From: Candidatus Sericytochromatia bacterium
GTDB taxonomy: Bacteria > Cyanobacteriota > Sericytochromatia > UBA7694
Assembly: GCA_018780035.1 (NCBI GenBank)
Contig: JADMKE010000004.1
Span: 485,493-549,492 of the forward strand
Length of the DNA stretch: 64,000 nt
Reading direction: 5' to 3'
Position 1 is the stretch's first letter. Each line of letters begins with the position of its first letter. Made by a program: the position numbers and the translations under genes. This document shows positions 52,143-60,788 of this stretch, piece after piece. The notes below the pieces were generated by a model that saw only the letters and a program-made list of their open reading frames with translations, did not search any database and was not told the origin of the DNA.

Positions 52143-53057
52143 TTAGTCCCAGGGGGGGCTGTTATCGTCTTCCGAAACGGGGGCATAGCTATTGCTGACA
52201 GGGATTGGGCTGCTGCCACCCAGTTCTTTGAGCATTTGCAGGGTCTCTTGGATCTCTTTCATGCGGTTTTGGCAAAGATTCAGCAGCTTTTTTAATACTT
52301 CTTGTTCATGCAGTAGGTTTTCCTGTGAAACTTCGCCACCGAGGCGACCCTGATCCTGCAACAACTGCCCATAGAGCTGGTAAAGGCTGTCTGGCAGCCA
52401 TTGCAGTGGCGTGGCTTCGGGGGAGGTCTGAACCGAGTCAAAGCGCAGGGTGTCGAGTACATTGTCGAGCTGGGCAGCTGGAATACGCCCCGAACTCAAG
52501 GTGCGGCGCTCTTCCAATTCGTATTCATAACAGGCATGGCCACTGCCTGAACCGTAAAAATGCCCATCCAGCTCTTGTACCACGTCGACCCAACGGCTAC
52601 AGCGGTCGCAGCGGCTTTTGCCTTGGCGTTTGATCTCCTGGGAGGCCTGTTTGAGTTCGCGCAGATTCATTTCGTCGATGGTTTTGATCTGCCCCTTTAA
52701 TTCAACCCCTTCGTTGATAATGCGATCGCGGTCAGCGGGGGGCAATTTGATCAATTCCAGCATTTTTGACAGGCCCAAAGCTGCCTGTTTGTTGAAAGTG
52801 GGGTCTTCAGCCAGAGACATAAAGCGCTCGGCATCAGCGGGGGCGATATCGATGCGGGGGTCATGTAAAAAGGCTGCAAATGAGGTGTGGCCTGCTTCGC
52901 GGTAAATTTTTCGGCTTTTGACTGTGCCCAAGGCCTGACCTATCGTGAGAAAATTGGCGGCAATATTTTGCCGGGCTTCGACAATGGTTTCGACCAAGGC
53001 GCTGAGAGCCCCACTTTCGGGGGGCAAGGGCTGGGTTTCAATCGTTTGGATTTGCAT
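52143..53057 (-). CDS. DUF3102-like protein with zinc ribbon
   Basis: A 304-residue protein. Residues 20-130 resemble DUF3102-type helical domains seen in plasmid, phage and chromosomal regulators (ARQNIAANFLTIGQAL, GHTSFAAFLHDPRIDIAPADAERFM, LGLSKMLELIKLP). Then CDRC...(20 residues)...HACYEYE could be a small metal-binding ribbon. The C-terminal 100 residues are coiled-coil with an acidic tail. It is probably a DNA-binding or regulatory protein, but no target is visible. The resemblance is weak and by eye. Confidence 0.6.
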   Translation of the reverse strand: MQIQTIETQPLPPESGALSALVETIVEARQNIAANFLTIGQALGTVKSRKIYREAGHTSFAAFLHDPRIDIAPADAERFMSLAEDPTFNKQAALGLSKMLELIKLPPADRDRIINEGVELKGQIKTIDEMNLRELKQASQEIKRQGKSRCDRCSRWVDVVQELDGHFYGSGSGHACYEYELEERRTLSSGRIPAAQLDNVLDTLRFDSVQTSPEATPLQWLPDSLYQLYGQLLQDQGRLGGEVSQENLLHEQEVLKKLLNLCQNRMKEIQETLQMLKELGGSSPIPVSNSYAPVSEDDNSPPWD

Positions 53058-53068
53058 TTTTTTACCTG

Positions 53069-53971
53069 TTATTGGGGATCTTTGAGCTGGGAGGCGCGGT
53101 ATTCAACTTGACCTTTGCTGTTGAGGATTTCAAAGTAGAGACGCCGGGGACTGACTTCAAACCAAGCAAAGCCAAAACTACTGCGGGCAAAACGGGTATC
53201 TTCGCCCCGGCCCACTGGGCGCAGGCCGGCACCGGTGCCGACGATCAAATACTCGGTACCACAGCGCGATTTGAGATGCTGTTTATCGTGTTCGTGGCCT
53301 GATAGATAAAGCTGTACCTGGCCACAAAAGCCGTCAATCAAACTGCGCAGGGCTGAACTCTGGCTGTTGTGATAAAAACTGTTGGTGTGGCGGGGATGGT
53401 GGCCAAAGGCGATTTTCCAAGGGGTATTGGCTGTTTTGAGGCGGTTTTGGAAGTGTTTCTGTTGTTCGGGCGTGGGCTCGTTGGTGTCCAGCGCCAGAAA
53501 GGTCACTGGCCCCGCTTCAAAATCATAATAGCGTTTGGGTAAATACCATTTTTTGCTCTTTTGGGTATAAGCCACTTGGGCATCGACATTGCCACGGTAA
53601 TCGTGATTGCCCAAAACCATATAAAAACGCTGGGGCAATGGGGCATAGGGCTTTTCAAATTTGCTCTGAAATTGGGCGTCGTTGACATTTGAAACGCCAT
53701 CATTGTAAATATTGTCTCCGAGGGTCACGACAAAATTGCAGCCAGCTTGGTCGCATTTTTTTTTGACGGCCTCAGCCACTTCATATTGGGCGGCACCCCC
53801 GGTGCCCATATCGCCAAAAGCGACAAAACGCAGGGTCTCCGACTCTTTGTTCTCGGGTTTTGCTGGCGGTGTTTTGCTGTCCGCAGCTTGGTCGCAACCA
53901 TTGACCGCAACCAGGCTTGAGAGCAGCAAGGTCAAAGAAAATAGACGAGAAAAAAGCTGAGAATTTTGCAT
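53069..53971 (-). CDS. Metallophosphatase lipoprotein (purple acid phosphatase-like)
   Basis: ATG 53971 gives a 300-residue lipoprotein with Cys26 in VNGC. Calcineurin-like motifs are complete: FGDMGTGG, LGDNIYNDG, GNHDYRG, GHHPRH and GHEHDKQ. The GDxG...GDNxY spacing matches tartrate-resistant acid-phosphatase-like enzymes. Probably hydrolyses phosphate esters in the periplasm. A minus-strand TATAAT lies six bases before the ATG and only CAGG could act as ribosome-binding site. Confidence 0.88.
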   Translation of the reverse strand: MQNSQLFSRLFSLTLLLSSLVAVNGCDQAADSKTPPAKPENKESETLRFVAFGDMGTGGAAQYEVAEAVKKKCDQAGCNFVVTLGDNIYNDGVSNVNDAQFQSKFEKPYAPLPQRFYMVLGNHDYRGNVDAQVAYTQKSKKWYLPKRYYDFEAGPVTFLALDTNEPTPEQQKHFQNRLKTANTPWKIAFGHHPRHTNSFYHNSQSSALRSLIDGFCGQVQLYLSGHEHDKQHLKSRCGTEYLIVGTGAGLRPVGRGEDTRFARSSFGFAWFEVSPRRLYFEILNSKGQVEYRASQLKDPQ

Positions 53972-53977
53972 GCCTGT

Positions 53978-53983
53978 ATTATA
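53978..53983 (-). promoter_or_regulatory. -10 box directly before the phosphatase start
   Basis: TATAAT on the minus strand (53983-53978) ends six bases before the ATG at 53971. No good -35. Consistent with a leaderless mRNA. Confidence 0.45.
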
Positions 53984-54082
53984 ACCCACTTGCCCTTGGA
54001 GGGCAGCCGGGAGTGTCGGACCTATTTGTACGCGCAAGCTTTGACTCATGCGATAATAGTTGCGACAACGAGGAATAAAGAT

Positions 54083-55432
54083 ATGAGTGATTTCCCTCTG
54101 ACAGAGCCCGCAGCAGAGCTTCTGACGCCCCCCAAACAAGTTGAATTGCCACAGCGCAAAAAAAAGCGCTGGATTTGGGCTCTGCTCCTCTTGCTGATCA
54201 TTGCTGCCCTGATCGGGGCTGGCATTCTTTGGCAGCGCAACTCAGCTCAGGAACCTCCGCATTTCCTGGTCAAGCGCCAGGATTTAAAAGACCGGATTGA
54301 TGTCAGTGGGGCCGTTTTCTCTGAACGTGATGTGGTACTCAAAGCCGCTGTCAGTGCCCAGGTCTTGGGGCGGCTCAGCGCTGAAAACCAGCGTGTCGCT
54401 GTTGGTACTCCCCTTTTGCGCCTCGATGCTTCAACCTTCGGTTTGCAATTACAACAGGCCCGTACCAATGCCCAAGCCACTTTGGCCCAGGCCCAAACAG
54501 AATTACAAACTGCTCAAAAAGCCTTGGAAGATGCCCTGCGCCGCAAGGCATTGAATCAGCAGAATGTGGCCAATCAAGAGCGCAAAGCACAGAAAAATCT
54601 GGATTTTCAGGAGTCCGAATATTTGCGACAGGTGCGTCTGGCCGCAGAAGGCATTGTGACAACCCAAAAGCTGGAACAACAGAAACAGACCCTGGATCAG
54701 GCCCGGATTGAGCTCAAGGGCGCTTTGGATAATTTAAAGACCCAGATGCGCGATCAGACTGAGATCAGCACGACCCGCAGCCGGATTCAACAGGCCCAGA
54801 CCGCCTTGGCCAATGCCCGCAACCAAGGTCAGGCCAGCATTCATTTGGCTGAGGACAGTTTGAGCAAAAGCGCGATTCTGGCTCCTTTTAACGGCACCGT
54901 GGCCCGTTGGCAGGTCAATCGTGGGGACTACGTGACGCCAGGTACGCCGCTGGCCCGCTTTTTAGACACCCAGGACCTGCGACTGACTTTAAATGTAAAC
55001 GAATTGGATTTGCCCAAGGTGCATATTGGTTCTGTGGTTGAGATTATCTTTGATGCTTTTCCAGATCAGCCCTACCCAGGCAAAATTGTTTGGATCAGCG
55101 AATCGAGTATTACCAACAGTGAAAATGTGCAGGTCTTTCCAGTTAAAGTGGGATTTGCCAATCCCCAAGGCAAAGTGCGACCCGGAATGAGTGCCGATGC
55201 CCGAATTACCGCCTCTGAGCGCAAACAGGTTTTGGCTTTGCCGATCACCAGCGTGCAGAAAAAAGCGGGCCGTTTTTACGTTGACCTGCTACAAAATGGC
55301 AAAACACAGTCCCGCGAAGTTAAACTCGGTCTTTCAACCCTGGAGAGTGTTGAAGTCCTCTCGGGCCTTCAGGCTGGGGACAAGGTCTTGTCAGAACCGC
55401 TGGCGCTGGCCTCTCCCATAGGTAAAAAGTGA
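54083..55432 (+). CDS. macA: Membrane-fusion protein of a MacAB-type exporter
   Basis: The start is ATG 54083 with GAGGA upstream (449 residues). One N-terminal membrane helix after a KKKR motif (WIWALLLLLIIAALIGAGIL), a biotinyl-lipoyl-like domain split by a long coiled-coil hairpin (residues about 125-270, Ala/Gln-rich), then beta-barrel and membrane-proximal domains (PFNGTVARWQVNRGDYVTPG). Links the ABC pump in the inner membrane to an outer-membrane channel, which is not in the window. First gene of a three-gene operon. Confidence 0.9.
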   Translation: MSDFPLTEPAAELLTPPKQVELPQRKKKRWIWALLLLLIIAALIGAGILWQRNSAQEPPHFLVKRQDLKDRIDVSGAVFSERDVVLKAAVSAQVLGRLSAENQRVAVGTPLLRLDASTFGLQLQQARTNAQATLAQAQTELQTAQKALEDALRRKALNQQNVANQERKAQKNLDFQESEYLRQVRLAAEGIVTTQKLEQQKQTLDQARIELKGALDNLKTQMRDQTEISTTRSRIQQAQTALANARNQGQASIHLAEDSLSKSAILAPFNGTVARWQVNRGDYVTPGTPLARFLDTQDLRLTLNVNELDLPKVHIGSVVEIIFDAFPDQPYPGKIVWISESSITNSENVQVFPVKVGFANPQGKVRPGMSADARITASERKQVLALPITSVQKKAGRFYVDLLQNGKTQSREVKLGLSTLESVEVLSGLQAGDKVLSEPLALASPIGKK

Positions 55433-56145
55433 CGACGCCGCTGATTGATGTACGTGCCCTGAATAAAATTTATCAGGGAGCCGTGTCTTTTCACGCTTTA
55501 CACGATCTTGAACTCAAGGTCATGCCCGGTGAAATGATTGCGATTATGGGCTCCAGCGGCTCGGGCAAGTCGACCCTGATGAATATTTTGGGTTGCCTTG
55601 ATCGCCTGACTACGGGAGAGTATCAGCTGCAGGGGCGCTCAATCGCGGCATACAACGACAATGAATTGGCCGTGATTCGCAATCGTCTGATTGGTTTTGT
55701 CTTTCAGAATTTTAATTTATTGCCGCGTTACAGCGCTGTGAAAAACGTCGAATTGCCTTTGCAATACAGCGCCGTTTCGGCCCGTGAACGGCAAAAGCGA
55801 GCCACAGAGGCTTTGCAGCGGGTGGGGCTGGGCAGCAAACTGGCCAATCGGCCCAATGAAATGTCGGGCGGGCAAAAACAGCGGGTGGCGATCGCGCGGG
55901 CCCTGGTCAATCGACCTGCCTTGATTATGGCTGATGAACCCACAGGGGCACTGGATACGCAGACGGGCAAAGAGATTATGCGTCTCTTTCAGCAACTCAA
56001 TCGCGAAGGCATTACCCTGATTATCGTCACCCACGAACCGGATATTGCCGGATATTGTCAGCGTGTCTTGCGTATGCAAGACGGCCGTTTGATCGAAGAT
56101 CGGCAACAAGAAGCGGTGATCTTGGAGAATCTGGATGCTGTCTAA
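55429..56145 (+). CDS. ABC transporter ATP-binding protein (MacB/LolD type)
   Basis: A 238-residue ATPase with GTG start overlapping the upstream stop (GTGA). Walker [11 protein letters not shown]-loop VFQNFNLLP, signature MSGGQKQR, Walker B ALIMADEP and H-loop VTHEPD are all present, with the LDTQTG D-loop. Works with the next gene. Confidence 0.96.
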   Translation: MTTPLIDVRALNKIYQGAVSFHALHDLELKVMPGEMIAIMGSSGSGKSTLMNILGCLDRLTTGEYQLQGRSIAAYNDNELAVIRNRLIGFVFQNFNLLPRYSAVKNVELPLQYSAVSARERQKRATEALQRVGLGSKLANRPNEMSGGQKQRVAIARALVNRPALIMADEPTGALDTQTGKEIMRLFQQLNREGITLIIVTHEPDIAGYCQRVLRMQDGRLIEDRQQEAVILENLDAV

Positions 56146-57352
56146 GTATTTTTCAATGGCCTTTGAGGCGCTGGTGCTCAATAAGGTTCGCTCGTTTTTG
56201 ACGACCTTGGGTATGATCATTGGGGTCTTTTCGGTGATTGTGATGATTGGTTTGGGCCAATCTTCTCAGGCCAATATCACCAATCAAATCAAAGGCCTCG
56301 GCGCTGGGGTGTTGATCATTACACCGGGAAATCCCAAAACCCAGAGTTTTGGACCTCCGGGGGTCAATACAGCCAAAACGCTGACCCTCGATGATGCCAG
56401 TAGTTTAGAAAGTCTGCCAGGCATTCTCTATGTGTCACCCAACGTCTTTATTCAGGCCATGCTCAAATTTGAACGCAATAATGTGCCTGCTTCTGTTTTG
56501 GGCTCCAATCCCAATATTGTTCAGGCCCGGGGCTTTAAAATCGCCAGCGGACGTTTTTTTACAGAGCAAGAGGCCCGTGTCGCGGCCCCGGTGATTGTGG
56601 TGGGGTATAAATTGGCCCGCGATTTGTTTAAAAATACGCTCGAAGAACCTCTCGGGGCCAAAGTGCGAATCGACAACGCCCGTTACCGCATCATTGGGAT
56701 TTTGAAAGAGCAGGGCTCGGGCTTGTTTGGCTCGGTGGATGATCAGGCTTTTATGCCCACCAAAACCTTTCAGCAGACGATCAAATCGGGCAAAGGACTC
56801 AATTCGATTCTGCTCAAGGTCGAATCTGAAGAACTTTTGCCCGCGATTGATCTGCGCACCAAGACCCTTTTGCGTTACCGTCATGCGATCCGCAATGACG
56901 AAGAAGACGATTTTAAAATTCAAACCCAGGCGGAATTGCTCTCCACGGTACAGGTTGTAACCCAGGTCTTTACCTTTTTATTGGCGGGGATTGCTGCAAT
57001 TTCGCTGGTTGTGGGTGGGATTGGCATTATGAACATCATGCTGGTCTCTGTCACGGAGCGCACGCGCGAAATTGGGGTGCGCAAAGCCGTGGGGGCCAAT
57101 CGCCGCGATATTTTGCTGCAGTTTTTGATTGAAGCAGCTGCGATTTCACTGACTGGGGGCACGATTGGGATTGGACTGGGTTTATTGGTCACCCGTTTGG
57201 CGACCCAAGCCATGAATTTGCCCTTTGTATTGTCGGAAACGGCTGTGATCGGGGCGTTTATCTTTTCGGCGGGGGTGGGTATTTTCTTTGGCATTTACCC
57301 GGCAAATAAAGCCTCTAAACTCGATCCGGTTGATGCTCTGCGCTATGAATAG
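56135..57352 (+). CDS. MacB-family ABC permease
   Basis: A 405-residue permease with one N-terminal membrane helix, a large periplasmic domain (about residues 45-270) and three C-terminal helices carrying the FtsX/MacB fold, with the motif ERTREIGVRKAVGANRRDI in the cytoplasmic loop. The 11-base overlap with the ATPase and the MFP upstream make a complete inner-membrane MacAB-type unit for lipoprotein, peptide or antibiotic export. Its 3' end overlaps the convergent GT2-TPR gene by 38 bases. Confidence 0.93.
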   Translation: MLSKYFSMAFEALVLNKVRSFLTTLGMIIGVFSVIVMIGLGQSSQANITNQIKGLGAGVLIITPGNPKTQSFGPPGVNTAKTLTLDDASSLESLPGILYVSPNVFIQAMLKFERNNVPASVLGSNPNIVQARGFKIASGRFFTEQEARVAAPVIVVGYKLARDLFKNTLEEPLGAKVRIDNARYRIIGILKEQGSGLFGSVDDQAFMPTKTFQQTIKSGKGLNSILLKVESEELLPAIDLRTKTLLRYRHAIRNDEEDDFKIQTQAELLSTVQVVTQVFTFLLAGIAAISLVVGGIGIMNIMLVSVTERTREIGVRKAVGANRRDILLQFLIEAAAISLTGGTIGIGLGLLVTRLATQAMNLPFVLSETAVIGAFIFSAGVGIFFGIYPANKASKLDPVDALRYE

Positions 57353-59123
57353 CGCCTGGATGCTGTAAGAGCTGATACCAACGCCATTGGCCAGGCAATT
57401 CGGTCATTGCGGTCTCTCCTCCTGACCAAAGGCTCTTCGTCTTATCCATTTGATTGCTGAAGCTGGGATCTTGCCAATACTGGTTTGCCGCCTGTGCGAG
57501 GTGTTTTGCCACACTCAGATAACCGTTGGCCTGCAGTTGTGTCAGTATCATCGGTAGGTATGCTCTTTGAGGGAAAAGCGAAAGTGCCACAAAGGCGTAT
57601 TTGAACCATTGCTCGGGCTGTGCTGGCGTGCTCTCTGCCCAGAGCCGTAAAAGGAGGGGGGCAAGCTGTTCTTCGCTGCTGCCGAGGATCTCCAAGAGCC
57701 GCTGGCGAATCCAGGCCTGCCCAGGGTGGGGCTGGATTGCTTGCAGGGCCTGCAAGCTGCAGAGGGCCAGCCAGCCTTCGCGTCGGGCCAGATAATAGTC
57801 CAAGAGCGCTTCTTGAACCAATGCTGTATAGCGTTTTAAATGGCTGTGCACAGCCGGCAGACCTGGTTCAAAAAAACCGTTGAGCAGACGATAGCCTTCA
57901 TTTAAATGCCCGCTTTTGATCATGCTCCAGCCTCCCAGAGCGCGGCTTTCGGCCAACGAGAACAAATCTGTGTAGCTTTGACCTATTTGGGCCATGGCTG
58001 GAAGGGCTTTTTGCCAAAACAGGCACTCCAGCAAATAATAGAGATTGAGTCCCAGCGGTGCCCCCAGCCAAGTGGGACTGGTGGGTAATTTACCCTGGGC
58101 CTGGGCTGTGGCCTCAAGCGCTTTTTCCAGCCAGATCCGGGCTTCGGCCAGGGCTGGGGGCTGGGTCTGGTAGAGCAAAACATGGCCTTTTTGAAACCAA
58201 AAATAAGGGGTATTGTATTCGGCTTTTTGCAGGGCCTGATCCAAGAGCGCGTTGCGGCTTTGTTTTTGATGTTTTTGGCGCATGACATCGAGCTGGCCGC
58301 TGTGTTCGACAATCACCTCGGGCAAATAGACCGGGTATAAAAACCAGGGAGGGGAGGTGTTACAGAGTTGTTCGTGTAAGGGACCATGAAAAACCAATCC
58401 GGGTTTTTTTGCAAAAATTCTGCCCAATTGTGCCCAGTGGTTGTGGCCGGGTGTATCACTCAATTGGTGTTGTCTGATTATAAACAGGTTCAGGCCCAGC
58501 GGAGCGTAGCCAAAAAAGGCCTTTAAAAAGAGCTGGCTTTGGGGCAAAAGAATTTCATCGGCGTCCAAAACCAGGACCCAATCGCCTTGGGCCGCTTGCA
58601 AAGAGACATTGCGGGCTGCCGCAAAATCGTTGGGCCAGGGAATTTCGCTCAGCCGCACTTTGGGCGAAAAAGATTGTGCCAAAACAGGGGTTTGGTCTCT
58701 TGAGCCTGTATCGATCAGCATCATTTCATCGACCAGACTCTCTGCACTCCGCAGGCTGGCGAGCAGGGTGTCTTCGGCATCACGCACGATCATACACAGA
58801 CTCACAACTGGGCGTTTGGGGGGAGACAACCAATTGATAAGCCACTCTGGGGCTTCTGTTTCTGGCGCTAAATCTGGCTCAGCGCAGGCCAAAAAGCGTG
58901 TGGGAAAACAGAGCCAGCCCAAGTGGCGAATCCGGGCAGCCAAACCGGGCCAGTTGAGACCTTGTACCGCAATATGCAAATGAATCAGGGCTTCAGCGGT
59001 CAGGCATTGCTCCAATTGCTGCTGACACAGGGGCAACACCCCGAGATAATCACGGGCCTTTAAGGCCTCTAACAACTCCGCTGTGGGGCCATGGTAAGCA
59101 CTGTGGTCTGTGGGGGGCCGCAT
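57315..59123 (-). CDS. Large GT2 glycosyltransferase with TPR-like arms
   Basis: A 602-residue protein. An N-terminal helical segment of about 100 residues precedes a GT2 catalytic domain (VVSLCMIVRDAEDTLLASL, DEMMLIDTGSRDQTPV, DWVLVLDADEIL with the DxD metal site), followed by 300 residues of helical repeats. Related two-part proteins glycosylate other proteins or extend surface glycans; the acceptor is unknown. Fifteen bases after the MalG-like gene. Shares catalytic motifs with the smaller GT2 at 28690-29535. Confidence 0.82.
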   Translation of the reverse strand: MRPPTDHSAYHGPTAELLEALKARDYLGVLPLCQQQLEQCLTAEALIHLHIAVQGLNWPGLAARIRHLGWLCFPTRFLACAEPDLAPETEAPEWLINWLSPPKRPVVSLCMIVRDAEDTLLASLRSAESLVDEMMLIDTGSRDQTPVLAQSFSPKVRLSEIPWPNDFAAARNVSLQAAQGDWVLVLDADEILLPQSQLFLKAFFGYAPLGLNLFIIRQHQLSDTPGHNHWAQLGRIFAKKPGLVFHGPLHEQLCNTSPPWFLYPVYLPEVIVEHSGQLDVMRQKHQKQSRNALLDQALQKAEYNTPYFWFQKGHVLLYQTQPPALAEARIWLEKALEATAQAQGKLPTSPTWLGAPLGLNLYYLLECLFWQKALPAMAQIGQSYTDLFSLAESRALGGWSMIKSGHLNEGYRLLNGFFEPGLPAVHSHLKRYTALVQEALLDYYLARREGWLALCSLQALQAIQPHPGQAWIRQRLLEILGSSEEQLAPLLLRLWAESTPAQPEQWFKYAFVALSLFPQRAYLPMILTQLQANGYLSVAKHLAQAANQYWQDPSFSNQMDKTKSLWSGGETAMTELPGQWRWYQLLQHPGAIHSAEHQPDRV

Positions 59124-59138
59124 GGCGATGGCCTGCCC

Positions 59139-59978
59139 CTAGCCTTTTACGCCACCTGCTGTCAAGCCCGAAATCAAGAAGCGCTGAGCAACCAAAAAGA
59201 CCACCAATACGGGAATCGTCACAATAATCGCGCCAGCGGCCATTAAATGCCAAGCGGTATTAAATTCAAAGACGTAGGTGCGCAGGCCTACGGGCAAGGT
59301 GTAATTGCTTTCCCCAGTCATGAAAGTCAAGGCAAACATGAACTCGTTCCAGGCGGTGATAAACGAGAAAAAGCCGGTCACAGCCAAACCGGGCAGCGAG
59401 AGCGGCACAATGATTTTGATAAAGGTACCAAAAGCCGACATGCCATCAATCATCGCCGCTTCTTCGAGCGAGATCGGAATGGCATCAAAGAAGCCTTTGA
59501 GCATCCAGACGCAAAAGGGCAGTGAGAGGGTGGAATAGGCAATGATCAAACCCGTAAAGGTATTGAGCAGACCTAAGTCTTTCATAATATTGTAGAGAGG
59601 CACAATCAAAATCGCGCCGGGAAACATCTGGGCGACCAAAAAGGCAAAGAGCACACCTTTTTTGCCCCAAAATTCAAACCGTGACACAGCATAAGCGGTT
59701 GTGGCTGCCAGGATAATCCCGATCACCGTGGTCAAGAGCGCAATCATCACACTGTTGAACATCCACTGCCAAAACATCCCCCCCTGTAAGACCTGCTCAT
59801 AATTGGCAAAGGTCACAGTCTTGGGAAAAATCGTCAGATTGGGGCTGAGCACTTCTTCTGCGGGTTTCAGCGAGGTGGAAAAAATCCAAAAAACAGGGAA
59901 GACCGCGATCAGCGAAGCCACCACCAGGACAAAATAGCTGAACCAGGAGGGTTTGCCAAGGCTGGGGTTCTGTTCCAT
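59139..59978 (-). CDS. Sugar ABC transporter permease, MalG type
   Basis: ATG 59978 (MEQNPSLGKPSW), with CGGGAT upstream, gives 279 residues with six membrane helices and the EAA loop SLEEAAMIDGMSAFGTF..IVPLSLPGL that docks onto the ATPase. The usual partners (MalF-like permease, binding protein, MalK) are not in the window, which is unusual for this family, since they are normally encoded together. Probably works with components elsewhere. First gene of a unit with the GT2-TPR gene. Confidence 0.92.
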   Translation of the reverse strand: MEQNPSLGKPSWFSYFVLVVASLIAVFPVFWIFSTSLKPAEEVLSPNLTIFPKTVTFANYEQVLQGGMFWQWMFNSVMIALLTTVIGIILAATTAYAVSRFEFWGKKGVLFAFLVAQMFPGAILIVPLYNIMKDLGLLNTFTGLIIAYSTLSLPFCVWMLKGFFDAIPISLEEAAMIDGMSAFGTFIKIIVPLSLPGLAVTGFFSFITAWNEFMFALTFMTGESNYTLPVGLRTYVFEFNTAWHLMAAGAIIVTIPVLVVFLVAQRFLISGLTAGGVKG

Positions 59979-60032
59979 TGCGATCCCGCTTTCGGTGTTT
60001 ATCAATTGTTCAAAAAAATCCTTCAGGGATCC

Positions 60033-60061
60033 ATTATAGTACAGAAGCCATTCAGCCCCAA
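60033..60061 (-). promoter_or_regulatory. Promoter of the MalG-like gene
   Basis: On the minus strand TTGGGG (60061-60056) and TATAAT (60038-60033) are spaced by 17 bp, leaving a 5' leader of about 48 bases before ATG 59978. The -10 is perfect; the -35 matches only TTG. Confidence 0.55.
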
Positions 60062-60065
60062 GTTT

Positions 60066-60689
60066 TCAATGGCTTTGGATGTTTTTAGAGGGGATGGGTA
60101 TACCTGGATATGTAATTTTATTTGCTTGAATGACAATCAAACCTGATTTTTTCATCAGGGCTACGATTTCGGCAATTTCTGTTTCTGAAAGCTGTTTTTG
60201 AAAAAATGAGCCAATCGCATTTTGAAGTGTTTTGATTGAACCGGGTTTAGAGGCTTGGGGGGATTGAAGTCGTGTGATAAACAGTTTTGCTTTCTCATCG
60301 ATAGATTTTGCCTCTGTTCTTTTAATAAAGGGGAGCTCTGAAATGCTTTTTGAACGATGGATCAGGACTTTCTTTGTTTTTAAGTGCTGTATTAACGGAT
60401 CAAAGCCAGTGTCTTTTGAAATGATGTGAAAATAGCCCTGTGGATCTTTTTCTGTCAATTGCCCGAGATAGTAGGTAATGTGGAAATCCAGTGCGTTTTT
60501 GCCACTGCCAGCAATTTTGATATATTCAGCATTGTTTCCCATGACTTGAAGCGCTGAAGCAATTTCAAAAGGTACCTTTGTTTGGGTTGCTCCTACAAAC
60601 AGAAAGACCTTGAGGTTTTCTACTTGCAAAAGCGCCAAAGATTCAGGCTGCACATTTTCGAAATCGATCAAAACATAATTAATGCGCAT
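60066..60689 (-). CDS. PIN/NYN-like domain protein
   Basis: ATG 60689 is chosen because GGAG lies ten bases upstream and the protein then begins MRINYVLIDFENVQPE; 207 residues. The strand-Asp at YVLIDFENV, the GATQTKVPFEIA stretch, KNALDFHITYYLG and ISKDTGFDPLI match a PIN-like/NYN nuclease-type fold (Asp11, the Asp in ALDFH, Asp in KDTGFD). Such domains are often RNases; helical C-terminal segment resembles an OST-HTH or similar RNA-binding module (LQNAIGSFFQKQLSETEIAEIVALMKKSG). No toxin-antitoxin partner is present. Confidence 0.78.
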   Translation of the reverse strand: MRINYVLIDFENVQPESLALLQVENLKVFLFVGATQTKVPFEIASALQVMGNNAEYIKIAGSGKNALDFHITYYLGQLTEKDPQGYFHIISKDTGFDPLIQHLKTKKVLIHRSKSISELPFIKRTEAKSIDEKAKLFITRLQSPQASKPGSIKTLQNAIGSFFQKQLSETEIAEIVALMKKSGLIVIQANKITYPGIPIPSKNIQSH

Positions 60690-60743
60690 CCAGTCATTCT
60701 CCAATGAGGGTGATTTGCTATTTTAGTATAACTTTGCCCCATG

Positions 60744-60774
60744 AAAAAAGCCCGGTTCATCATTGAACCGGGCT
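60744..60774 (-). terminator. Intrinsic terminator of flhA
   Basis: AGCCCGGTTCA (60749-60759) and TGAACCGGGCT (60764-60774) form a perfect 11-bp stem; the six A residues at 60744-60749 read as a T-tract on the minus strand. Confidence 0.95.
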
Positions 60775-60788
60775 AAAGGGATTGGAAA

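Noticed and set aside
60066-60689. PIN-like protein as a toxin of a toxin-antitoxin pair
   Set aside because: No small antitoxin-like gene adjoins it and the architecture has a C-terminal helical domain unlike VapC.
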